Positions 44,251 through 53,228 of a stretch of 64,000 nt of DNA are shown one piece after another. This DNA is from Streptomyces sp. H27-H5 (GTDB lineage: Bacteria > Actinomycetota > Actinomycetes > Streptomycetales > Streptomycetaceae): contig NZ_JAPNLK010000030.1 of assembly GCF_026627505.1 (NCBI RefSeq), positions 1 through 64,000 of the forward strand, given 5' to 3'. The number at the start of each line of letters is the position of its first letter. Within the stretch, counting starts at the first letter, position 1. The notes beneath the pieces are model-generated. The model saw nothing but the letters and a program-made list of their open reading frames with translations. It did no database searches and was not told the DNA's origin. The position numbers and the translations under genes were made by a program.

Positions 44251-45267
44251 CTAGCGGCGGCGCGCCCGCCATGCCAGGTAGAGCGCGGAGGCGACGCCCG
44301 CGATCCGGGCCAGCCACGGCCACATGTCCTGGAACACCCCGGACATCTGGTCGCCGGCCAACGCGTCGCCCCAGCGGCCGTCGCCGCGGCCCCACAGCCA
44401 CACCACCGCCCCGGCGAAGACCGCGCCGGGTACGCCGAACACCACCGCCTTGCGCTCGGTCGGCCCCAGCACCCGCGAGGCGTACGCGAGGAGCCAGCCG
44501 CCCAGGAGCAGCAGCCAGTAGCCGGTGACCGCGCCGACGACGAGCACGAGGGCGGCGAGCAGCAGGAAGGCGTGCGGTTTGGGGCGGGCGACGGCGACCG
44601 CCTCGGCGGCCGGGGCCGGCTCGGCCGCCGCCTTGCGCTTCTCCCTGCGTTCGCGCAGGAAGCGCACGAGGGTCCGCGTGCGGGACTCGGGCGGTCCGGG
44701 CGGCTGCTTGGACCGCGTCGTCGTGCCCGCCGGGGCCTCGTCCTCCTCCGGGTCCTTGAAGAGGTCCGGGACCTCGATCCCGCCCGCGAAGCCCTCGACC
44801 TGCGGCCCTCCGAACCCGCCCGGTCCGCCCGGGGACAGCCGCCACCAGTCGGGCTCGGCGTCGCCCCCGTCACCGAGCTCGTCGAGCCCGGCCAGGTGCG
44901 GCGGCACGTTCTCGGCGGGGCGCGGCTGCGGGGCGGGTTTGCGGCGCAGGCCCGTGCGCTGCGTCGGCACGGCGGGCGACGGCTCGGGGGCGGGGTCGGG
45001 GCGCGCGGGGGCGGCGGAGGAACCGGACGCCGGCCGGCTCAGGGTGCCCAGCGTGTCCAACACCTCCTCCGGCGTGCCGATCCGCTCCAGGATGCGCCGT
45101 ACCGCCGCCGGGGTCTCCGGTTCGTACTTGGCGCGCCGACGGTCGATCTCGTCCCGCAACCCCGACACCAGCCGCATCCGGTCACCCGACGGCAGCTGTC
45201 GCCGCTGCGCCAAGTCCCCGACCCGGCTGAGATATTCGTAGACCAGTTGGTCGCTCTCGATGCCCAC
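44251..45267 (-). CDS. HAAS-like membrane protein
   Basis: A 338-residue protein. The first 55 residues (YLSRVGDLAQRRQLPSGDRMRLVSGLRDEIDRR split over two helices, then RILERIGTPEEVLDTL) look like the HAAS domain found in signalling-linked membrane proteins. A long Pro/Gly/Glu-rich cytosolic region (60-215) follows, then four membrane helices near the C-terminus (HAFLLLAALVLVVGAVTGYW, LLLLGGWLLAYAS, AVVFGVPGAVFAGAVVWLWG, WLARIAGVASALYLAW). GGAGGA lies before the GTG. HAAS proteins often work with PadR regulators, and none is adjacent. Function unknown. Confidence 0.72.
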   Translation of the reverse strand: MGIESDQLVYEYLSRVGDLAQRRQLPSGDRMRLVSGLRDEIDRRRAKYEPETPAAVRRILERIGTPEEVLDTLGTLSRPASGSSAAPARPDPAPEPSPAVPTQRTGLRRKPAPQPRPAENVPPHLAGLDELGDGGDAEPDWWRLSPGGPGGFGGPQVEGFAGGIEVPDLFKDPEEDEAPAGTTTRSKQPPGPPESRTRTLVRFLRERREKRKAAAEPAPAAEAVAVARPKPHAFLLLAALVLVVGAVTGYWLLLLGGWLLAYASRVLGPTERKAVVFGVPGAVFAGAVVWLWGRGDGRWGDALAGDQMSGVFQDMWPWLARIAGVASALYLAWRARRR

Positions 45268-45397
45268 GCCCCGACTCCTCCCGTCCCGTCTGTCCCGAAG
45301 GTAGCGCGTGCGCCCGTGGAGCCGGCGCGGGCGCAGCGGATACCGTTGACCGGATGGGGACCGGCCGACGACCGGCCGACGTGACCAGGAGGCGACA

Positions 45398-47854
45398 GTG
45401 CCCGAGCCAAGCAACGCCGCGGGAGCTGCCGGAACCGCGGCGAGCGCCCCGCGCTCCCTCGCCGAGGCGCTGCGCGCCCGCGACGACGTGGCGCTCACCG
45501 CGCTGCTGCACGCCCGCCCGGACCTGCTGAACCCGGTGCCGGGCGACGTGACCCAGTTGGCCACCCGGGCCGGTACCCGGGCGTCGGTGGTGCGCGCCCT
45601 GGACCGCCTGGACCGGTTCGCCCTCCAGACGGCGGAGGCCCTCGCGGTCGCCCCGGACCCCTGCCCGTACCCGGTGCTGGAGGCGCTGCTGACCGGCGAC
45701 ACCGGGAGCGCCTGCGCCGAGGACAACGGGGCCCGCGCCGCCCTCCCCCGGGCCCTGGGGACCTTGCGCGACCAGGCCCTGGTGTGGGGCGACCACGAGC
45801 GGCTGCGGTTGGTGCGCACCGCCCGGGAACTGCTCGCCCCGGCCGCCGGCAGACCGTCCCCGACCGGGCTGGGCCCGACGGTCGCCGAGGCCACCGCGGG
45901 GATGTCCCCGACCCGGGTGCAGGAGATCGTGGCGGCCGCCGGGCTGCCCGCCACCCACGACCCGGTGTCGGCGGTGACCGCGCTGACCGGGCTGTTCACC
46001 GACCCGGAGCGGATGTCGGCGCTGCTCGACGAGGCGCCCGCGGAGGCGCACCAGGTGTTGGGGCGGCTCGTGTGGGGGCCGCCGTACGGGGAGGTGACCC
46101 CGAACCCGACGCCGCCGGTGCGCTGGCTGCGCGACCGCGGGCTGCTGCTGCCCTCCTCGGCGCGGACCGTGGTGCTGCCCCGCGAGGTGGCGCTGTACCT
46201 GCGGGGCGGCCTCGCGCACCGCGTGACGGAGCCGGTGGCGCCCGCGGTGTCCGCGCACCGCGAGCACCGTCCACAGCTTGTGGACGCGAACGCGGCGGGG
46301 CAGGCGCTTGCCGCGCTGTCGACCGTCGAGGAGCTGGTGAAGTCCTGGGAGCACGCCGGTCCGGCGGTGCTGCGGGCCGGCGGGCTGTCCGTACGGGACC
46401 TCAAGCGGGCGGCGTCGACCCTGGACACCACCGAGACCTCGGCGGCGTTCTGGATCGAACTCGCCTACGCGGCAGGGCTGTTGGCAAGCGACGGCGAGGC
46501 CGACGAGCGGTACGCGCCCACCCCCGCCTTCGACGACTGGTGCGAACTCCCGCCCGCGGAACGCTGGTCGACGCTTGCGCGGGCCTGGCTGCCCGCGACC
46601 CGCACCTCCGCCCTCGTCGGCGAACAGGACGGCAAGGGCCGCACCCTGGCGGCCCTCGGCCCGGACCTCGACCGGTCCGCCGCAGCGGAGGTCCGCCGCC
46701 GGGTCCTCGACCTGCTCGCCGAACTGCCCGAGGGCGGTTCCGCCGACCCGGACACCCTCTTCGCCCGGCTCGCCTGGGAACGCCCGGTGCGCGGTACGAG
46801 CGATCTGCGCGCCCGCCTCGCGCACTGGACCCTGACCGAGGCCGAGGTCCTCGGCGTCACCGGCCGCGGCGCAATGGCCGCCTTCGGCCGGGCCCTGCTG
46901 GAACACCGCGACCCGGCGCCGCTGCTCGCCCCGCTGCTGCCCGAGCCGGTGGACCACGTCCTGCTCCAGGCCGACCTGACGGCGGTGGCCCCCGGGCCGC
47001 TGCGCCGCGGGATCGGCGACGTCCTGGCCACGCTGGCCGACGTGGAGTCCAAGGGCGGGGCGACGGTGTACCGCTTCACCCCCGGTTCGGTACGCAGGGC
47101 CCTGGACTCCGGGCACACCGCCGTCGACCTGCACGCCTTCCTCGCCGAGCACAGCCGCACCCCGGTCCCGCAGCCGCTGGCGTACCTGATCGACGACGTG
47201 GCGCGGCGGCACGGGCACCTGCGCGTGGGCGCCGCCTCCTCGTACGTGCGCTGCGACGACGACGCCATGCTGGGCGAGATCCTCGCCGACAAGCGCTCCG
47301 CCGGACTGGGGCTGCGCCGGCTCGCGCCCACGGTGCTGGCCGCGCAGGCCGACCCGACGGTCCTCCTCGAAGGGTTGCGGGCAATGGGCTACGCCCCGGC
47401 CGCCGAATCCCGTACCGGCGACGTGCTCGTCGCGCGGGCCGACGCACACCGCACCCCGGCGCGTTCGGCGCCGACCCCGGTGCCGGACGGGCCGCCGGTC
47501 CCGGACGCGACCCTGCTCGGGGCGGCCGTACGGGCGATCCGAGCGGGCGACCTGGCGGCGACGGCGGTCCGCAAGGAACCCGCCCCGGCCGCGGGCATCC
47601 CCGGCGCCCCGGGCGAACTCCCGCGCACGAGCGCGGCGGAGACCCTGGCGACGGTGCAGGCGGCCGCGCTGACGGGGTCGGCGGTGTGGATCGGGTACGT
47701 CAACGCGGAGGGGGCGGCGAGCCAGCGCGTCATCGCCCCGGTGCGGGTGGAGGGCGGCTTCGTCACCGGCTACGACCACACGGCCGACGAGGTGCGGACG
47801 TACGCGCTGCACCGGATCACGGGTGTCGCGGAACTGGCGGAGGACCAGGTCTAG
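45398..47854 (+). CDS. Helicase-C-terminal/WYL-like domain protein
   Basis: An 818-residue protein. The N-terminal part (about 20-330) has helical, wHTH-like segments (GDVTQLATRAGTRASVVRALDRLDRF). A Helicase_C_3-type region (about 500-650) has HVLLQADLTAVAPGPL and VYRFTPGSVRRALDSGHTAVDLHAFLAEHS. The last 80 residues are WYL-like (SAVWIGYVNAEGAASQRVIAPVRVEGG, YALHRITGVAEL). No ATPase motifs, so it is not a helicase itself. It is a candidate accessory DNA-repair or ligand-sensing protein; the XPB helicase gene lies 3.7 kb downstream. AGGAGG lies 5 bases before the GTG. Confidence 0.8.
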   Translation: MPEPSNAAGAAGTAASAPRSLAEALRARDDVALTALLHARPDLLNPVPGDVTQLATRAGTRASVVRALDRLDRFALQTAEALAVAPDPCPYPVLEALLTGDTGSACAEDNGARAALPRALGTLRDQALVWGDHERLRLVRTARELLAPAAGRPSPTGLGPTVAEATAGMSPTRVQEIVAAAGLPATHDPVSAVTALTGLFTDPERMSALLDEAPAEAHQVLGRLVWGPPYGEVTPNPTPPVRWLRDRGLLLPSSARTVVLPREVALYLRGGLAHRVTEPVAPAVSAHREHRPQLVDANAAGQALAALSTVEELVKSWEHAGPAVLRAGGLSVRDLKRAASTLDTTETSAAFWIELAYAAGLLASDGEADERYAPTPAFDDWCELPPAERWSTLARAWLPATRTSALVGEQDGKGRTLAALGPDLDRSAAAEVRRRVLDLLAELPEGGSADPDTLFARLAWERPVRGTSDLRARLAHWTLTEAEVLGVTGRGAMAAFGRALLEHRDPAPLLAPLLPEPVDHVLLQADLTAVAPGPLRRGIGDVLATLADVESKGGATVYRFTPGSVRRALDSGHTAVDLHAFLAEHSRTPVPQPLAYLIDDVARRHGHLRVGAASSYVRCDDDAMLGEILADKRSAGLGLRRLAPTVLAAQADPTVLLEGLRAMGYAPAAESRTGDVLVARADAHRTPARSAPTPVPDGPPVPDATLLGAAVRAIRAGDLAATAVRKEPAPAAGIPGAPGELPRTSAAETLATVQAAALTGSAVWIGYVNAEGAASQRVIAPVRVEGGFVTGYDHTADEVRTYALHRITGVAELAEDQV

Positions 47855-47895
47855 AGGCGGAGGACCGGGTCTGGAGGCGGAGGACCAGGTCTGGA
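47836..47895. repeat. Three copies of a 20-bp tandem repeat over a gene end
   Basis: Units start at 47836, 47856 and 47876 (ggcggaggaccaggtctaga type, one or two base changes). The first unit includes the stop codon TAG of the helicase-C-like gene; the others have TGG in its place. The copies probably arose by slippage. Confidence 0.85.
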
Positions 47896-48185
47896 AACGG
47901 CCGAGACGATTCCGTTATCGCAGGTCAGAGGGCATGGAGGGGCTTGCGGAGGCTGTTGCGCGACGGTGACGTTTCGACGACGGATCAGAGATGCGCCGCG
48001 TGTGAAGATCAGTTCATCGCAGCAGCGACCGGGGGGAACGAAGCCGGGCCGCCGGCGAGATCCCGCACCACCGGACCGGCGTTCCACCGCCGGCCACCTC
48101 GTTCGGCCGTTCCCACCTCTGCTCCGCCTCTGGCCTCTCGGCCGCCACTGCCGTCTGATCCTGTTGATTCCCGGGGGAATTCACC
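47855..48185. other. 331-bp gap before the LAHTG gene
   Basis: It contains the repeat copies at 47856-47895, a long leader for the LAHTG gene and its ribosome site GGGGG near 48172. No small gene with coding bias, no clear terminator and no promoter I would defend. Confidence 0.4.
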
Positions 48186-49472
48186 ATGTCCGCTCGCACC
48201 GTCGCCCGCCGCACCCTGCGCACCGCCGGCTCCACCGCCGTCGTCGCCGCCATCGCCGGTACGGCCCTGATGCCGCTGTCGGCCCACGCCGAAGAGGGCG
48301 CCCCCCGGGCGCTGAAGACCACGATGAGCGCACCGGTGCCGAGCGGCCCGCTGGCCCGGGGCGGAGCCACCGAGACCTTCGACCTGACGGTGACCAACCC
48401 GACGGACAAGGCCTCCTCGTACCACCCGTGGCTGCTCCTCGACCACACCGGCGACATCCCGCTCCAGCAGAAGGACGTGGTCTACAAGATCGCCCCGGTG
48501 GACGCCCCGGCGACCGACTCCCGCATCGGACAGCAGGACGGCCAGTGGCAGGGCCTGTTCCACCCGGCCGGCAAGTCCGCCGGCGACGGCTTCCTGATCC
48601 CGGCCGGCGGCAAGATGACCTGGAAGGTCACCATCGGCCTGGGCACGAACTACCCGACCCACGACGGCGACTTCACGCTGGTCGCGGCGAGCTCCGCCGG
48701 CGAGATCTCCCAGGGCAACGAGGCCTCCCTGACCTTCAAGACCGTCCCGGTGGGCAAGCCCGGCAAGCTGGACGCCTCGTTCGTCAACGAGGGCCCCTGC
48801 GAGGGCGGCGCGGCCCCCGACTGCCGGGAGATGGACCTGCGCCTGCGGTCCACCGGTGACGGCGTGCTCGGCTCCGACCTGGCCTCCTGGCTCCAGCTCG
48901 ACGCCCCCGGCCAGTCGGACGCCGACCTCCGGGCGCGCGTCAAGGTCGACGGCGTGTGGAAGGACCTGAAGGGCGACGGGCACACCTTCAACCTGCCGGT
49001 CATCCCGAAGGGCTTCGGCGCCGCCTCCGGCGACCGCGTCACGCGCGTACAGATCAAGCTCGGCCCGAAGACGGGGATCAAGAAGCTCACCCCGGTCACG
49101 GTGCGCGCGTCGATCGGTCTGGCCGAGGACAACACCTACCCCTTCCTGGAAGCCGACCGCGAGATCGAGCTCGGCCCGAAGCCCTCGCCCACCACCCCGA
49201 CCCCGACCGGCTCCACGACCAGCACCCCCGCGCCGACGAAGCCCGCACCCGGCGCGCCGAAGCCGACCGGCTCCACGACCACCGCCCCGGCGGCCCCGGC
49301 CACCGCCCACACCCCGGGCACGGCCAACGCCCCGGCCGCGACCGGATCCCTCGCGCACACCGGCGCCGACTCCGACACCGGCCTGTACGCCGGGCTCGCC
49401 GGCGTCCTCGTCGCCCTCGGCGGCGCTGTCGCCTGGATCGGCGCCCGCCGCCGACGCGCCGCCCGCGGCTAG
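48186..49472 (+). CDS. Cell-wall-anchored surface protein (LAHTG)
   Basis: A 428-residue exported protein. The signal peptide ends near LMPLSAHA-EE (about residue 36). The body (40-330) looks like a beta-sandwich adhesin or wall protein with a Cys pair (GPCEGGAAPDCREM). A Pro/Thr-rich wall spanner with PTGSTTS/PTGSTTT repeats (335-388) follows, then the sorting signal L-A-H-T-G at 389-393, a membrane helix (LYAGLAGVLVALGGAVAWI) and RRRR. LAxTG is the substrate motif of Streptomyces class E sortases. Function of the body unknown. It ends before a 17-bp perfect hairpin. Confidence 0.85.
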   Translation: MSARTVARRTLRTAGSTAVVAAIAGTALMPLSAHAEEGAPRALKTTMSAPVPSGPLARGGATETFDLTVTNPTDKASSYHPWLLLDHTGDIPLQQKDVVYKIAPVDAPATDSRIGQQDGQWQGLFHPAGKSAGDGFLIPAGGKMTWKVTIGLGTNYPTHDGDFTLVAASSAGEISQGNEASLTFKTVPVGKPGKLDASFVNEGPCEGGAAPDCREMDLRLRSTGDGVLGSDLASWLQLDAPGQSDADLRARVKVDGVWKDLKGDGHTFNLPVIPKGFGAASGDRVTRVQIKLGPKTGIKKLTPVTVRASIGLAEDNTYPFLEADREIELGPKPSPTTPTPTGSTTSTPAPTKPAPGAPKPTGSTTTAPAAPATAHTPGTANAPAATGSLAHTGADSDTGLYAGLAGVLVALGGAVAWIGARRRRAARG

Positions 49473-49593
49473 TCCCGGCCACCGTCGTCGCCGCGGCCGC
49501 TGTTGCTGTCGTCGCCGTTGTCGCAGCCGTTGTCGTTGCCGCCGGCGCCGGCGTAACTGTCGCCGAGCGTCTCCCTGTCGTACCGCGGCGCCC

Positions 49594-49630
49594 CCGGAGG
49601 GGCCGGCACACCATGTGCCGGCCCCTCCGG
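49594..49630. terminator. 17-bp perfect hairpin after the LAHTG gene
   Basis: CCGGAGGGGCCGGCACA pairs fully with its complement across a CCA loop. It lies 121 bases after the LAHTG stop and 66 before the HAD gene. Confidence 0.75.
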
Positions 49631-49650
49631 CGTGCTCGCCGCGATCCCCC

Positions 49651-49686
49651 GCTCCGGCCGCTCCGGCCGCTCCGGCCGCTCTGGCA
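49651..49686. repeat. 9-bp tandem repeat just upstream of the HAD gene
   Basis: Three exact copies of gctccggcc (49651-49677) and a degenerate fourth lead directly into the CATGAT -10 of the downstream gene. Copy-number change would alter the upstream promoter spacing. Confidence 0.75.
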
Positions 49687-49696
49687 TGATCCACCG

Positions 49697-50389
49697 GTGA
49701 CCAGCCCAGCCGCCGCACCCCTTCCCGCCTCCCGTCACGTCCTGTTCGACGTGGACGGCACGCTGATCGACGCCGTCGCCAACCAGCGCCGGGTCTGGGA
49801 GACCTGGGCCGCGCGGTACGGCCTGGACGCCGACGAGGTCCACGCGGTGGCCCTGCGCACCCGCCCGATGGAGACCTTCGCGGCCGTCGCCCCCGACCAC
49901 GACCCGCACGCGTGCCTGGCCGCACTGCACGAGCTGGAGGACGAGGACGTCCGATCCGGCGTCTACGAGGCTTTCGACGGCGCGGCCGAGCTGTTGACCG
50001 CGCTGCCCCCGGGCAGTTGGGGGCTGGTGACCTCCAACTACGAGCACCGGGTACGCGGGCGCTTCGACCGGACGGGCCTGCCGGTCCCCCCGGTGCTCGT
50101 GGACGCCGCCTCCGCCACCGAGGGCAAGCCCTCCCCCGCGCCGTACCTGCTGGGTGCCCGCCGGCTCGGCGCGACGCCGGCCCGGTGCCTGGTCGTGGAG
50201 GACGCCCCGTCGGGCATCCGCTCGGGGCTGCGCGCCGGCATGACCGTCTGGTCCGTCAACGCCCCCGCCCCGGCGGCCGGTGCCCACCGCCACTTCCCGA
50301 CGCTGCGCGAGGCCGTCCCCGCCATCCTCGCCTTCGTCGCCTCCACGGCAGCCCCGACGCACCCGGCCCCCACCCCTCCCCCTGCCTGA
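49697..50389 (+). CDS. HAD-superfamily hydrolase (beta-PGM-like)
   Basis: A 230-residue HAD phosphatase with D-V-D-G-T (Asp18, Asp20), LVTSNYEHRV (motif II), KPSPAPYLLGARRLG (motif III Lys) and CLVVEDAPSGIRSGLRAGM (motif IV), with a cap domain at about 25-90. This resembles beta-phosphoglucomutase/sugar-phosphatase members; the substrate is unknown. The C-terminal tail is a short Pro/Thr/Ala stretch. The GTG at 49697 has CATGAT (49685-49690) ending 6 bases upstream and no Shine-Dalgarno, so it may be leaderless. Confidence 0.88.
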   Translation: MTSPAAAPLPASRHVLFDVDGTLIDAVANQRRVWETWAARYGLDADEVHAVALRTRPMETFAAVAPDHDPHACLAALHELEDEDVRSGVYEAFDGAAELLTALPPGSWGLVTSNYEHRVRGRFDRTGLPVPPVLVDAASATEGKPSPAPYLLGARRLGATPARCLVVEDAPSGIRSGLRAGMTVWSVNAPAPAAGAHRHFPTLREAVPAILAFVASTAAPTHPAPTPPPA

Positions 50390-50425
50390 CGGCGGCCTGA
50401 GGGCCGCCGGGTTACCGTCGAGCCC

Positions 50426-51007
50426 GTGGACGGCGGCATGGGCGGTGACATGGACACGGGTGCGGGTGCGGGCGTGGACGGGGGTGCGGGCGTGAGGCGG
50501 GGTGCGGGCGTGGACGCGCGGGTCGTGCGGGTCGTGCGGGAAGACAGCGTGGTCGTGGCGGAGTTCGGCGCGCTGGAGGACTGTGGGGGACGGCCGGTCC
50601 GGTTCGCCGTCCGGCGGGCGGCCGCGGACGGAACCTGGCTGGTCGAGATCGCCCCGCACGTGCTCGGCGTGGCGCGCGCCGAGGACCTGCGGCACTTCGC
50701 CCACGGCATCCTCGACACCCTCGCGGCCGGGGCCGGTGAATCCGACTTCCTGGACCTGTACGACGACGGCCGCACCGAGGCGACGGCGGTCGTCGGCTTC
50801 GACGAGAACCTGCCGTACGTCATCGTCGACGCCTACACCCACGTCTTCGGCCCCGCCCGGGATCGGATCGACGCCCCGCCGAGCGGCGAGGCAACGCACG
50901 CCAACCCGGTCGCCACCGCCCACCTGGAGGTGGTCAGCGCCTCCCGAGCCGACCCGCGGGCCCTGGAGTCCGGCGCCCGCGCCGTGCTGGCCGCGCTCAA
51001 CGGCTGA
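50426..51007 (+). CDS. Hypothetical protein with Gly/Ala repeat N-terminus
   Basis: A 193-residue protein of no recognised family. Residues 1-35 are Gly/Ala/Asp-rich repeats (GAGAGVDGGAGVRRGAGVDA) encoded by imperfect gtgcgggcgtggac units. The rest (about 35-193) looks folded, with alternating strands (ARVVRVVREDSVVVAEFG, TWLVEIAPHVLGV) and helices. No signal peptide or membrane segment. TACCGT (50413-50418) ends 7 bases before the GTG, fitting a leaderless mRNA. The N-terminal repeats may be a recent expansion. Confidence 0.65.
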   Translation: MDGGMGGDMDTGAGAGVDGGAGVRRGAGVDARVVRVVREDSVVVAEFGALEDCGGRPVRFAVRRAAADGTWLVEIAPHVLGVARAEDLRHFAHGILDTLAAGAGESDFLDLYDDGRTEATAVVGFDENLPYVIVDAYTHVFGPARDRIDAPPSGEATHANPVATAHLEVVSASRADPRALESGARAVLAALNG

Positions 51008-51527
51008 GCGGCATCGGACGTACCCGCCCCCGCCACGCGCCCGACCGGGAGCCCGGCGAGCCCAGGCGCGCTCGCACCACGCCCCGGCCCCGTCGGCTCG
51101 CTCCGTCGGCTGCCCGGCTCCGTCGGCTCCCCCGCTCCGTCGGCTGCCCGGTTCCGTCGGCTGCCCGGTTCCGTCGGCTGCCCGGTTCCGTCGGCTGCCC
51201 GGTTCCGTCGGCTGCCCGGTTCCGTCGGCTGCCCGGATCCCTGGCACCCCCGACCCCTCGGCCCCGTCGCCGCCCCGGCCGCCCCGGCCCCGTCGGCTGC
51301 CCGGCCCCCCGGCCCCCTCGGCCCCCTCGGCCCCCTCGGCCGCCCCGGCACCGGACGTACCCGCCGGCTGCCCCCGCCCGGTCCGGAGCCCGCGGTGCCG
51401 GGGGGCGGGCTCGCGGGCCACGTCCCGGTCCGTCGGCCCCAGAACCACCCCGCCCGCGGAGCGATGCGGCAGACTGGAGGTTTGGCCGTCCGCGTTCGGG
51501 CGGTCGCCACCACCGGAAGGGACCTCT
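51008..51527. other. 520-bp repeat-rich gap before xpb
   Basis: It holds the 17-bp minisatellite (51103-51238) and a further ccccctcgg microrepeat (about 51308-51342). The last 100 bases contain the xpb leader with GGAAGGG. No credible gene is seen; open frames here only reflect the repeats. Confidence 0.5.
51103..51238. repeat. Eight-copy 17-bp minisatellite
   Basis: Units of ccgtcggctgcccggtt start at 51103, 51120, 51137, 51154, 51171, 51188, 51205 and 51222. Units 3-7 are identical; 1, 2 and 8 differ at one to four positions. 17 is not a multiple of 3, so the array is not maintained as protein. Not a CRISPR, since no spacers exist. Confidence 0.92.
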
Positions 51528-53171
51528 GTGAACGGGCCTCTCATCGTCCAGAGCGACAAGACACTCCTTCTCGAGGTCGACCACGAGCTCGCCGGCGCCG
51601 CGCGCCGGGCCATCGCCCCGTTCGCCGAGCTGGAGCGGGCCCCCGAGCACATCCACACGTACCGGATCACCCCGCTCGGGCTGTGGAACGCCCGCGCCGC
51701 GGGGCACGACGCCGAGCAGGTCGTCGACGCGCTCGTGGAGTTCTCCCGCTACCCCGTCCCGCACGCCCTGCTCGTCGACGTCGCCGAGACCATGGCCCGC
51801 TACGGCCGGCTCACCCTCTCCAAGCACCCCGTCCACGGCCTGGTCCTCACCAGCACCGACCGGCCCGTGCTGGAGGAGATCCTCCGGTCCAAGCGGATCA
51901 TCCCGCTCGTCGGCGCCCGGCTCGACCCGGACACCGTGGCGGTCCACCCCTCCGAGCGCGGGCAGATCAAGCAGACCCTGCTCAAGCTGGGATGGCCGGC
52001 CGAGGACCTCGCCGGGTACGTCGACGGCGAGGCGCACCAGATCGACCTGGTCGAGGACGGCTGGGCCCTGCGCCCGTACCAGCAGCAGGCCGTCGAGGGC
52101 TTCTGGCACGGCGGCTCCGGCGTGGTCGTGCTGCCCTGTGGTGCCGGCAAGACGCTGGTCGGCGCCGGTGCCATGGCGATGGCCAAGGCAACCACGCTGA
52201 TCCTGGTCACGAACACCGTCTCCGCCCGCCAGTGGAAGCACGAGCTGATCAAGCGGACGACCCTGACGGAGGAGGAGATCGGCGAGTACTCCGGCACCCG
52301 CAAGGAGATCCGTCCCGTCACGATCGCCACGTACCAGGTGCTGACGACGAAGCGGAAGGGCGTCTACCCGCACCTGGAGCTCTTCGACTCCCGGGACTGG
52401 GGCCTGATCCTCTACGACGAGGTGCACCTGCTGCCCGCGCCGGTCTTCAAGTTCACCGCCGACCTCCAGGCCCGCCGTCGCCTCGGACTGACGGCGACGC
52501 TGGTGCGCGAGGACGGGCGCGAGTCCGACGTGTTCTCGCTGATCGGGCCCAAGCGGTTCGACGCACCCTGGAAGGAGATCGAGGCGCAGGGCTACATCGC
52601 CCCGGCGGACTGCGTCGAGGTGCGCGTCAACCTCACCGACTCCGAGCGGCTCGCGTACGCCACCGCCGAGACGGAGGAGAAGTACCGCTTCTGCGCGACG
52701 ACGGCCACGAAGCGGAAGGTCACCGAGGCGCTGGTGCGCAAGCACCAGGGCGAGCAGACGCTGGTCATCGGGCAGTACATCGACCAGCTCGACGAACTCG
52801 GCGAGCACCTGGACGCGCCCGTCATCAAGGGCGAGACCTCCAACGCGCAGCGCGAGAAGCTCTTCAACGCCTTCCGCGAGGGCGAGATCAGCGTCCTCGT
52901 CGTCTCCAAGGTCGCGAACTTCTCCATCGACCTGCCCGAGGCGACGGTCGCCATCCAGGTGTCCGGGACCTTCGGCTCCCGGCAGGAGGAGGCACAGCGC
53001 CTCGGCCGCGTGCTGCGCCCGAAGGCCGACGGCCACGAGGCGCGCTTCTACTCGGTCGTCGCCCGCGACACGATCGACCAGGACTTCGCCGCACACCGCC
53101 AGCGCTTCCTGGCCGAACAGGGCTACGCGTACCGGATCATGGACGCCGACGAGCTCCTGACCAACGACTGA
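51528..53171 (+). CDS. xpb: XPB-type DNA repair helicase
   Basis: A 547-residue SF2 helicase of the bacterial XPB/Ssl2 group, a 3'-5' DNA translocase linked to repair. The N-terminal damage-recognition-like region (1-175) is followed by the RecA1 motifs GAGKT (205-209), DEVH (297-300) and GLTATL (near 325). RecA2 follows, with KVANFSIDLPEA (motif V) and QEEAQRLGRVLRP (motif VI, near 485-497). The GTG at 51528 is backed by GGAAGGG 6 bases upstream; the long frame before it crosses the minisatellite and is spurious. Nuclease partner Bax1 is not adjacent. Confidence 0.95.
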   Translation: MNGPLIVQSDKTLLLEVDHELAGAARRAIAPFAELERAPEHIHTYRITPLGLWNARAAGHDAEQVVDALVEFSRYPVPHALLVDVAETMARYGRLTLSKHPVHGLVLTSTDRPVLEEILRSKRIIPLVGARLDPDTVAVHPSERGQIKQTLLKLGWPAEDLAGYVDGEAHQIDLVEDGWALRPYQQQAVEGFWHGGSGVVVLPCGAGKTLVGAGAMAMAKATTLILVTNTVSARQWKHELIKRTTLTEEEIGEYSGTRKEIRPVTIATYQVLTTKRKGVYPHLELFDSRDWGLILYDEVHLLPAPVFKFTADLQARRRLGLTATLVREDGRESDVFSLIGPKRFDAPWKEIEAQGYIAPADCVEVRVNLTDSERLAYATAETEEKYRFCATTATKRKVTEALVRKHQGEQTLVIGQYIDQLDELGEHLDAPVIKGETSNAQREKLFNAFREGEISVLVVSKVANFSIDLPEATVAIQVSGTFGSRQEEAQRLGRVLRPKADGHEARFYSVVARDTIDQDFAAHRQRFLAEQGYAYRIMDADELLTND

Positions 53172-53228
53172 GGGGGGTCGGGGCGGGGCACTACGCTGGA
53201 AGTGACCCGCCCGGGCAAGGAGAGACGC

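Noticed and set aside
51103..51238. CRISPR-like array
   Set aside because: The 17-bp units are contiguous with no spacers and no cas genes are near.
50502..51527. N-terminal extension of XPB through the minisatellite
   Set aside because: Homology and the GGAAGGG ribosome site begin at 51528; the upstream part only translates the out-of-frame repeat.
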